NCBI GenBank assembly: GCA_021463315.1
Contig: JAJTXO010000100.1
Location: 1-9,694, forward strand
DNA: 9,694 nucleotides
Origin: Caldilineales bacterium
GTDB taxonomy: Bacteria; Chloroflexota; Anaerolineae; JAAEKA01
Direction: 5' to 3'
The notes beneath the pieces are model-generated. The model was not told the DNA's origin and did not search any database. It saw only the letters and a list, made by a program, of their open reading frames with translations. This document shows, in pieces, positions 1 through 7,600 of this stretch. The position numbers and the translations under genes were made by a program. Every line of letters starts with the position of its first letter. Positions within the stretch are counted from its first letter, which is position 1.

Positions 1-1272
1 GGCGGGGCTCGGTCGGAGACCGGCCCAAGCGATGCGTCTGACCAATCTACCAATCTACCAATCCACCAATCTACCAATCTACCAATCTACCAATCCACCT
101 CCGCCGAAGACCTCCTGATGTTGATCTACACCTCCGGCACCACCGGACGGCCCAAGGGCGCGGTGCATACCCACTGCGGCTTTCCACTGAAGGCCGCGAT
201 GGACATGGCATTGGGGCTGGACCTGCGCCAGGAGGATGTGCTCTACTGGATGACTGACATGGGCTGGATGATGGGGCCGTGGGAGGGGTTTGGGACGCTG
301 CTGCTGGGCAGCACCATGCTGTTCTACGACGGCGCGCCCGATTACCCCGACGTGGACCGGCTCTGGCGGCTGGTGGAGCAGCACAAGATCACGGCGTTGG
401 GCGTGTCGCCGACGCTGATCCGCTCGTTGATGCAGCACGGCGACGAGCCGGTGCGACGGCATGACCTGTCCAGCCTGCGCACGATGGCCTCCACCGGCGA
501 GCCGTGGAACCCCGCGCCCTGGCTGTGGCTGTTCAACACCGTGGGCGGCGGCCGCTGTCCCATCATCAACTACTCCGGCGGCACCGAGATCTCCGGCGGC
601 ATCGTCATGGGCAACGTCATGCTGCCGCTCAAGCCGTGCGCCTTCTCGGGGCCCAACGTCGGCATGGCGGCCGACGTGGTGGATGAAAACGGCCACTCGG
701 TGCGCGGACAGGTGGGCGAGCTGGTGGTGCGCGCGCCGTGGATCGGCATGACCAGGGGCTTCTGGCGCGACCCTGAGCGCTACCTCGAGACCTACTGGAG
801 CCGATGGCCCGACGTGTGGGTGCATGGCGACTGGGCCGCGGTGGACGACGACGGGCTGTGGTACATCCTGGGCCGCTCCGACGACACCATCAAGGTGGCT
901 GGCAAGCGGCTGGGCCCGGCCGAGGTGGAGACGGTGCTGGTGCATCACCCGGCCGTGGTGGAGGCCGGCGCGATCGGCGTGCCCGACGCGCTCAAGGGGC
1001 AGGCGCTGGTGGTCTTCTGCGTGCTGGCGGCGGGCTTCCAGCCCAGCGCCAGCCTGGCCGCCGAGCTGCGCAGGTTGGTGGGCGACGATATGGGCAAGCC
1101 CATGACGCCTAAGGCGGTGCTCTTCGTGCCCGATCTGCCCAAGACGCGCAACGCCAAGGTCATGCGTCGCGTCCTGCGCGCGGCCTATCTGGGCGAGCCG
1201 GCCGGCGACCTGAGCGCGCTGGTCAATCCAGAGGTGGTGGAGCAGATTCGCAGCGTCGCGGACAAGGACTGA
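1..1272 (+). CDS. AMP-forming acyl-CoA synthetase, C-terminal part (runs off left edge)
   Basis: This enzyme activates a carboxylate to its acyl-CoA through an acyl-adenylate. The frame is open from base 1, so the gene begins outside the window and the ATG at 118 is internal: it falls just before the core P-loop-like A3 motif YTSGTTGRPKG (127-159). Further family motifs follow in order: STGEPW (about 493-507), the A5-type NYSGGTE (568-588), HGDW (823-834), GRSDDTIKVAGKRLGPAEVE in the hinge and C-terminal domain (871-930), and PKTRNAKVMRR with the adenylation lysine at 1156-1158. The A5 motif lacks the WWQTE form of acetyl-CoA synthetases and is closer to the GGT(D/E)I of acetoacetyl-CoA synthetases and plant AAE17/18-like enzymes. 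The substrate is therefore uncertain and probably not simply acetate. The linker before A3 is encoded by an octanucleotide repeat array. A downstream acyl-CoA dehydrogenase (2486-3634) could use the product. Confidence 0.92.
   Translation, partial: GGARSETGPSDASDQSTNLPIHQSTNLPIYQSTSAEDLLMLIYTSGTTGRPKGAVHTHCGFPLKAAMDMALGLDLRQEDVLYWMTDMGWMMGPWEGFGTLLLGSTMLFYDGAPDYPDVDRLWRLVEQHKITALGVSPTLIRSLMQHGDEPVRRHDLSSLRTMASTGEPWNPAPWLWLFNTVGGGRCPIINYSGGTEISGGIVMGNVMLPLKPCAFSGPNVGMAADVVDENGHSVRGQVGELVVRAPWIGMTRGFWRDPERYLETYWSRWPDVWVHGDWAAVDDDGLWYILGRSDDTIKVAGKRLGPAEVETVLVHHPAVVEAGAIGVPDALKGQALVVFCVLAAGFQPSASLAAELRRLVGDDMGKPMTPKAVLFVPDLPKTRNAKVMRRVLRAAYLGEPAGDLSALVNPEVVEQIRSVADKD
41..100 (+). repeat. Octanucleotide tandem repeat inside the synthetase coding sequence
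   Basis: Seven consecutive copies of ACCAATCT (third and seventh end in CC) occupy 41-96, with a partial copy to 100. In the synthetase frame they read QSTNLPIH, QSTNLPIY, QST. They sit in the variable linker immediately before the A3 motif, where length variation is likely tolerated. Because the unit is 8 bp, gain or loss of one unit shifts the frame; only changes of three units preserve it. Confidence 0.9.
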
Positions 1273-1277
1273 TCCTT

Positions 1278-2315
1278 ATGGAGCCTATTACCAATCCCCA
1301 CGACCGATTTTTCCGCCACGTGTTCTCGCAGCGTGACACCGCGGCCGACTTTCTGCGCAACTATCTGCCGCCCGCTGTCGCCGCCCTGTTCGACTTCTCG
1401 ACGCTGGAGGTGACCAAGGACTCCTTTGTTGACGAAAAACTGCGGCAGCACTTCTCCGATCTGCTCTTTCAGGTGCAGCAGGTCGACGAGCAGCCGACTT
1501 ATGTCTATGTTCTTTTCGAGCACAAGAGCTTTCCAGAGATCCTGACTGCGCTGCAGTTGCTCCGCTACATGACGCAGATCTGGGATCTCTCCGTTCGCCA
1601 GAAATCGCGGTTCATACCCATTCTGCCCGTGGTCGTGTATCACGGTCGGGCTGAGTGGCGTCTGCCGCGGGACTTTGCCAGCCTGTTCAATCTGCCCTCG
1701 CCGCTGAAGGAGTACTGCCCGGACTTCCGCTACTGGCTGGTCGATCTATCGAGCATGGAGGACTCGGATATCAAGGGTGAGGTGCTGGCGCAGGTGGCAT
1801 TGTTGACGCTCAAGCACATTTTCCAGAACGATTTGGGCGTCAGTGTGCATAACATGATCCCCTTGCTCGTAGAGCTTTCGCGCCAGGCGACAGGTTTGCA
1901 GTTTCTGGAAACGTGGCTACGATATCTGTCACAGGGCACCGACAGAATCGGAGAAGAAACTTTGAGAGATGTGGTCGAGGAGGTTGCCTCGACCGGAGGT
2001 GTGACTATGCCGACTCTTGCCGAGATTTGGACAGAACGAGGATATCAGCAGGGCCTTCAGCAAGGCCTTCAGCAGGGCCTTCAGCAGGGCCTTCAGCAGG
2101 GCCTTCAGCAGGGCTTTCAGCAGGGTCGAGATGAGAGTGTCCGGGAAAGTTTGCTGGCCGGTATTGAGATCGCACTGGAGATCAAGTTCGGCATCGATGG
2201 CCTGCGGCTTATGCCGGAGATCAGCAAGATTCAAGATGTTGATGTTCTACGCGTCATACAGCGCAGTGTCAAAATGGCGCAAATCCCGGATGATGTTCAT
2301 CGCATCTACAACTGA
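1278..2315 (+). CDS. rpn: Rpn family PD-(D/E)XK nuclease (RpnL form; recombination-promoting nuclease/putative transposase)
   Basis: This 345-residue protein belongs to the Rpn/YhgA-like family (Transposase_31), DNA endonucleases first linked to recombination and later described as toxins in phage defence. The N-terminal NPHDRFFRHVFSQRDTAADFL (residues 6-26) is typical. The nuclease core is visible as D61 (in SDLLFQV), E81-H-K83 and the following PILPVVVYHG (114-123), so the catalytic D...E-x-K set is intact. Residues 257-283 are QQGL repeats, followed by an alpha-helical tail. The ATG is 5 bp after the synthetase stop; AAGGA at 1264-1268, just before that stop, is a plausible ribosome site. 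A second start inside the gene (2007) would yield the C-terminal domain alone. Base composition is visibly lower than its neighbours (47% GC in 1801-1860, hand-counted, against 75% in 961-1020), which fits acquisition by transfer. The 170 bp downstream (2316-2485) show no further gene. Confidence 0.93.
   Translation: MEPITNPHDRFFRHVFSQRDTAADFLRNYLPPAVAALFDFSTLEVTKDSFVDEKLRQHFSDLLFQVQQVDEQPTYVYVLFEHKSFPEILTALQLLRYMTQIWDLSVRQKSRFIPILPVVVYHGRAEWRLPRDFASLFNLPSPLKEYCPDFRYWLVDLSSMEDSDIKGEVLAQVALLTLKHIFQNDLGVSVHNMIPLLVELSRQATGLQFLETWLRYLSQGTDRIGEETLRDVVEEVASTGGVTMPTLAEIWTERGYQQGLQQGLQQGLQQGLQQGLQQGFQQGRDESVRESLLAGIEIALEIKFGIDGLRLMPEISKIQDVDVLRVIQRSVKMAQIPDDVHRIYN
1995..1999 (+). promoter_or_regulatory. 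Internal Shine-Dalgarno for RpnS candidate
   Basis: GGAGG followed by a 7-nt spacer and an in-frame ATG at 2007, inside the Rpn coding sequence. Strength and spacing are at least as good as those of the full-length start at 1278. This is what supports separate translation of the C-terminal domain. Confidence 0.55.
2007..2315 (+). CDS. Candidate RpnS: intragenic C-terminal Rpn protein (putative antitoxin)
   Basis: An in-frame internal start at codon 244 of the Rpn gene would give a 102-residue protein. It begins MPTLAEIWTERGY, contains the whole QQGL repeat block and ends with the helical C-terminal tail (SLLAGIEIALEIKFG...HRIYN). It lacks all nuclease residues. Published work on Rpn proteins describes such separately translated C-terminal domains (RpnS) that block the toxic full-length RpnL, with four-residue repeats in a dimerisation helix; the arrangement here matches that description. 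Seen directly: SD (1995-1999), spacing, frame and repeats. Inferred: that it is made and acts as an antitoxin. The alternative is that this ATG is simply Met244. Confidence 0.55.
   Translation: MPTLAEIWTERGYQQGLQQGLQQGLQQGLQQGLQQGFQQGRDESVRESLLAGIEIALEIKFGIDGLRLMPEISKIQDVDVLRVIQRSVKMAQIPDDVHRIYN
2046..2126 (+). repeat. 12-bp tandem repeat encoding QQGL tetrapeptides in rpn
   Basis: Six units of CAGCAGGGCCTT (second unit CAA for CAG, sixth with TTT for CTT) run from 2046 to 2117, followed by a partial QQG unit to 2126. Each unit is four codons, so copy number can change without altering the frame. The near-identical codon use within the block indicates recent expansion rather than protein-level convergence. 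Confidence 0.93.
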
Positions 2316-2485
2316 CCAAATGGGCGCTCCGCGCTCGTGTTGAGGCCACGTAAGCTCAAGTTATGGCCCATGGGCGTCCGGCGCTTTTTGGCCGACTCGC
2401 TCAGCATGACAAAGACAGACCAGCTACCGGGCGCTTCTCGATGCCCAGAGGCTGAACAGACAACCGAGACAAGGAGGTCTCACCT

Positions 2486-3615
<1,130 letters not shown>

Positions 3616-3634
<19 letters not shown>

Positions 3635-3685
3635 TCGGTGATCGGCGGGCGGTGATCGGTGATCGGTGATCGGTGATCGGTCACC
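3616..3685 (+). repeat. Heptanucleotide tandem repeat GGTGATC overlapping the acyl-CoA dehydrogenase stop
   Basis: Four perfect GGTGATC units (3616-3643), one variant unit GGCGGGC (3644-3650), four more perfect units (3651-3678) and a final GGTCACC (3679-3685). The first units encode the dehydrogenase C-terminus and supply its stop. The last unit with its predecessor forms a small perfect hairpin, GGTGA-TCGG-TCACC (3672-3685). Confidence 0.93.
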
Positions 3686-3727
3686 CAGTCCCCAGCCCCC
3701 AGCCCCCATAACAGCGACCTCTGGTCG

Positions 3728-3755
3728 GATTACCGATTACCGATTACCGTTTACC
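3728..3755 (+). repeat. Heptanucleotide tandem repeat GATTACC upstream of AMMECR1 gene
   Basis: Three perfect GATTACC units (3728-3748) and one variant GTTTACC (3749-3755), followed by a C/A-rich tract up to the AMMECR1 start. In RNA each GAUUACC can pair with a GGUGAUC unit of the 3616-3685 array, using one G-U wobble per heptamer. Confidence 0.88.
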
Positions 3756-3768
3756 ACCCCCCACCCCC

Positions 3769-4296
3769 ATGCCCCATCCCCTCATCCACCTGGCGCGTGA
3801 AGCTATCCGCCATTACCTGGCTACCGGCGACTACCTCGACGTGACAGGCAGGCCTGGCGACGGGCCGTCCTGCGGGCTGTTTGTGTCGCTGCACGATCCC
3901 CCGCGGCCGGGCGAGGTCGAGGGCGATCTGCGCGGCTGCCGCGGCAGCGTTCATCCTTGTGAGCCGACCCTGTACGCCGAAGTGGTGCAGGAGGCGGTCA
4001 ACTCGGCGGTGGACGACCCGCGCTGCGCCAGCATCCGGCCAGAGGAAGTGGACGACATCGCGATCACCGTCTATCTGCTCAAACCGGAGGAGCGCGTGCA
4101 CAGCCTGAGCGAGCTGGACCCGGCCCGCTACGGCATCCTGGTGGAGGGAGAGAGCGGCCATCGCGCGCTGTTGTTGCCCGGCATCCCCGGCATCGAAACC
4201 GCCGCCGACCAGGTCTATCTCACGCGGCGCAAAGCCCACCTGCACCCCGACGAGCCGGCGACGATCTACCGTTTCGCGGCCGACGTGCTGCGGTAA
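3769..4296 (+). CDS. AMMECR1-domain protein (AmmeMemoRadiSam system protein A-like)
   Basis: This 175-residue protein is almost entirely one AMMECR1 domain. The conserved core is visible as CGLFVSLH (35-42), LRGCRGS (54-60, the family hallmark LRGC-x-G), an A-x-DPR element (SAVDDPRC, 79-86), the I-x-V-x-LL strand (98-104), GHRALLLPGIP (130-140) and RKAHL (154-158). In bacteria and archaea such proteins are often encoded with a MEMO1-like protein and a radical SAM enzyme (AmmeMemoRadiSam). Neither partner is in this window, and the biochemical role of the domain is not firmly established. The ATG is preceded by a C/A tract with no Shine-Dalgarno, and no alternative in-frame start is evident just upstream, so translation may be leaderless or weak. 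A hairpin at 4378-4405 follows the gene. Confidence 0.94.
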   Translation: MPHPLIHLAREAIRHYLATGDYLDVTGRPGDGPSCGLFVSLHDPPRPGEVEGDLRGCRGSVHPCEPTLYAEVVQEAVNSAVDDPRCASIRPEEVDDIAITVYLLKPEERVHSLSELDPARYGILVEGESGHRALLLPGIPGIETAADQVYLTRRKAHLHPDEPATIYRFAADVLR

Positions 4297-4377
4297 GGTA
4301 TTTGCGCCCGCCCCGGCAGAACGCCTCGCAATCACAAAATGCACGATGCTGCTGCCCACCACAGCGTTAAACAAGCA

Positions 4378-4405
4378 CAAGCCCCTCTGCTGTCAGAGGG
4401 GCTTG
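4378..4405. terminator. Bidirectional terminator-like hairpin between convergent genes
   Basis: A perfect 12-bp stem, CAAGCCCCTCTG (4378-4389) and CAGAGGGGCTTG (4394-4405), encloses a 4-nt loop CTGT. It lies 82 bp after the AMMECR1 stop (+) and 195 bp after the large-protein stop (-), where a terminator for both would be expected. There is no U-tract on the + side; on the - strand the downstream side reads TGCTTGTTT, moderately U-rich. Confidence 0.7.
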
Positions 4406-4442
4406 CTACATCAGTCAACAAACCAGGCCAACTCAGCCTCCC

Positions 4443-4656
4443 CCATCCACCGTCCCCATCCGCTATGGCATTCCGCCATCCGCAGTCCCCCATCCGCTGT
4501 GGTATTCCCCACCGTCGCCATCCGCTATGGCATTCCGCCATCAGCTGTGGCATTCCGCCATCAGCTGTCCCCATCCGTTGTGGTATTCCCCACCGTCCCT
4601 CATCCGCTGTGGTATTCCCCACCGTCCCCATCCGCTGTGGTATTCCGCCATCCCCT
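4443..4656. repeat. Degenerate minisatellite with a TGG(C/T)ATTCC core
   Basis: About ten imperfect units begin CCATCCGCTGTGG or variants. They alternate between roughly 20-bp forms ending ATTCCG and 28-29-bp forms ending ATTCCCCACCGTCC, with a few truncated 13-14-bp units. The core TGGYATTCC occurs seven times. The array fills most of the non-coding stretch between 4297 and 4599 (the rest holds only the 4378-4405 hairpin). It also overlaps the 3' end of the large minus-strand gene, providing its last codons and its stop. Unit lengths vary and no constant-length spacers separate them, so this is not a CRISPR array. Confidence 0.88.
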
Positions 4657-7600
4657 GCGCCAGCCAGCCAGGCCCAGCGCGACCATAGCCGCCGCGGGCA
4701 GCGCGGCCAGCGGCAGCGCGGCCAGCGGCGCGGGCCCCGGCTGACCGGCCGCAAGGGGTTCGTTCAGACGAAGCGCCGTGGGGATCTCCACCGTAAGCGT
4801 CACCGGAATCTCGACCGGGAACTCCTGGTTGGGATCGTTGTGCTCCAGGGCCAGCTTGGCGCGGTAGACGCCTGTGGAAAGATTGGTCGCGTCGAACGCC
4901 GCCGTGACAGGCAAGCTGCTGTGGCCGGGCACTACGGCGCTGGTCGGGCTGAAGGACAGCCAGGACACGTCGCTGTACGATGGACGCGCCAGCCAGCGCA
5001 GGATGTTGTTGCCAAACAGGCGGTTGTCGACAGCCGAGATCGACCCCTCGCCGAACACGTTGGTGCCAACCACTACCATCTTGCCGCCATTCGCCTCCTC
5101 TGCCACCACGCTGGGACGACCGTCGAAGCCATAGACAACTGGGGAGAAGCTGGGCGGAGCTGAGAGATGACACGCGTCGTAGTCATAGTAGAGGCTGCTG
5201 ACGCCAGCAGTGATCGGATGCGGTGCAATATTGGCAGGCGAACTGCTGCAGTAATCGGAATTATAGAAAACGTCGCGCACTGCGGCCAGGCCAGCCGTCG
5301 ATGGGTAGTTGGAGCCATGCACCAGCACTGCGCCGCCGCGGCGCATCCAGTGGTCTACCGCGATCAACTCGCTAAACCCCCAACTGGTCGAACCACAGCA
5401 GTCGCTCCAGAGCACGTCGTAGCCCTCCAGGACGCCGGTGGTTATGGGAAAAGTCGTGTTCTCCACCACAACGGCGCCGGCTGCAACCAAGTCATTGATC
5501 AGCGTGGCATACGTGCTGCTTTCCGACTGGCCGTGCGACCGGTCGTAGAGGATGCGCTTGTCGATCAGGTCCCCCCGCGCCGGCGGGCTTTCGGTGAAGT
5601 CCAGATCGATCTCGAACAGCGCCAGGTCCAGCGGCAGCGGGCCGGTGTTGGAGATCATCAGGGTGCGGGCGACCTGGCCGCCGGGCGCGACGCTGGCCTG
5701 CACGGACAGCGGCAGCCACTCCAGCCGGGCCTGCGCCGGCTCCAGAGCCACGTCTTGCACAGCCGCGCCGCCGGCCGTGATGACCACCGGCATGGTGACC
5801 GTCACATAGCCCGATGCGCCGACCACCAGCTCGTAGGCGCCGGCCAGCGCCCAGATCTGGTAATCTGTCCGATCGATGAGGGTATGCACGCCCACCAGCT
5901 CGACGGTGGCGGTCAACGGCTGGCCGGTCCAGGCGTCTGTGATCGCGCCGGCGACGCTGCCCATATCGGCCGTGGGCTGGACGGTCATGGTCACAGGCAC
6001 GGCCAGATAAGGCTGCGCCGGGTCGTTGCTCGTCAGAACCACTGCCGCCTGATGAACGCCTGGCTGCACGCCGGCCGAGTCGAAGGTCACGACGATGTTC
6101 TGGCTGCTGTTGGCTGGCAGGCTGGCAGACGAAGGGGTTTGCTGCAGCCAGTCAGCGGGAGTGCCGGTCACGAGCATTTCGCCCCAATCTATCTCGACAC
6201 ATTGGTCTTGCCCGATGATGACCTGAACCAGGTTGGCGCCCGGCAGAGCTACACCCGAGGGGATGCTGAAGGAAGTTTCTGACCATTGATAGGAGTTGTT
6301 GGGAAGTTCGCCCAGTGCGACGCCGTTCAGTATCACCTGGCTGGCGTTCGCGTAGTTGTAGTAATTGTATGCGCGCATCGTGAGGACATTGCCTGTGGGC
6401 GCGGGCACGCGATCGACGAGGATATTAAATTCGACCGGGGCGATGGCGGAGGAACTGCACACCGTTGTGTCCATGTCGCCGTCCGGACTGCCGGTGAGCG
6501 CATTGTTTTCGTTGTCCAGGGTGGTGGAATAGACCTGGCCGGTCTCAATTTGCGGCGACGGTGCGCGGCCGGGCGTCAGGTCGAAGTCGCTGATGGCCAC
6601 CGTCAGCGTCACGCCGTTGCCGTTGCTGATGAGCAAGCTCTGGTCGATCGTTTGGCCGACCTGCTGAACACTGCTTAGGGCCATCGGCGAGACGTCTATT
6701 GCAGGCGGCGCATCAGCAGTCGTGGTGAGATGGACCGCAGCGACGTAGCCGGGATCGCTCACCCCTCGAACCGTCACCTCCACGCGATCGCTTTCATACC
6801 AGGCTGCGCCCGCAGGAATGGTCACAGCCACCTGGACAGCGGCAGCTTCGTTGGGCGCCAGCGGGCCAACCGTGGTTGTCACCAGCGCTGTTGGCCAGTT
6901 GGATGTCCCAAGGGACAGAGTGAAGCTATCGACGGCGCCAGTGGCGTTGACAACCGTGAACTCGTGCATCACAGTGGCGCCCAAGGCGCCGGCGCTGCTT
7001 TGTTCCGCTGGCAGTGCAAACACCCCCTGTTGAACGGGCTGCGGACAGATAACAATATCACGCAGGTTCCAGGCTGGCAAAGCCACCTGGCCGACAACTT
7101 GATTGACAGCGGTGTCGATGATATGCACGCTCGAGCCATAATACGTGACCACCCAGACTTCCAGTCCTTTGCAGGTGGCGGCCGGCGGCATCGACCCGTA
7201 CAGCGGGATGGATGTGATCGGTTGCAACGTCGCTTCATCGATGACGACGACGGTATCCTCCTTCTGACCGTAGATGGCCTTCGGCGCGTTGGCAACAGCA
7301 ATTCCAGAAACGCTAACCACCCCTGGTACAACCTCGTTGAGCGTGTTGTGGATGGGGTCGACGACTGCGATGGCCCCCTGGCTCGGCACACTGGCATATA
7401 CGTACTGGCCGCCGGTAGATATTGCCAAACCCCAGGCGCTGCCCGGCAGGGCGAGTGTGCCTATGACCGTGAGCGTCGTAGTGTCGATGACCAGTATAGC
7501 GCCGTCGCCAGAGCCAGCGCCATATTCGATGACATAGGCCCGATCGATGTACGGGTGTACGACGATATCAAATGCCCGCCACGGCAGCGCGATGTGGCTG

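Noticed and set aside
79..948. 289-codon open frame on the minus strand
   Set aside because: Antisense to the acyl-CoA synthetase motifs; His/Ala/Pro-rich translation without family features.
118..1272. ATG at 118 as the true start of the synthetase
   Set aside because: It would begin inside the beta strand leading into the A3 motif and omit the N-terminal half of the adenylation domain; the frame is open to the left edge.
1278..2315. Rpn gene as an active transposase of an insertion sequence
   Set aside because: The family's 'putative transposase' label is historical; no terminal inverted repeats or target duplications flank the gene.
2316..2485. Terminator or promoter between rpn and the acyl-CoA dehydrogenase gene
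   Set aside because: A GCG/CGC mini-stem before TTTTT (about 2374-2387) has only three base pairs, and no convincing -35/-10 pair was found.
3751..4380. 209-codon open frame on the minus strand
   Set aside because: Antisense to the AMMECR1 gene, no recognisable motifs, and its start overlaps the terminator-like hairpin region.
4443..4656. CRISPR array
   Set aside because: Units are degenerate and of unequal length (13 to 29 bp), without identical repeats separated by unique spacers; no cas genes are present.
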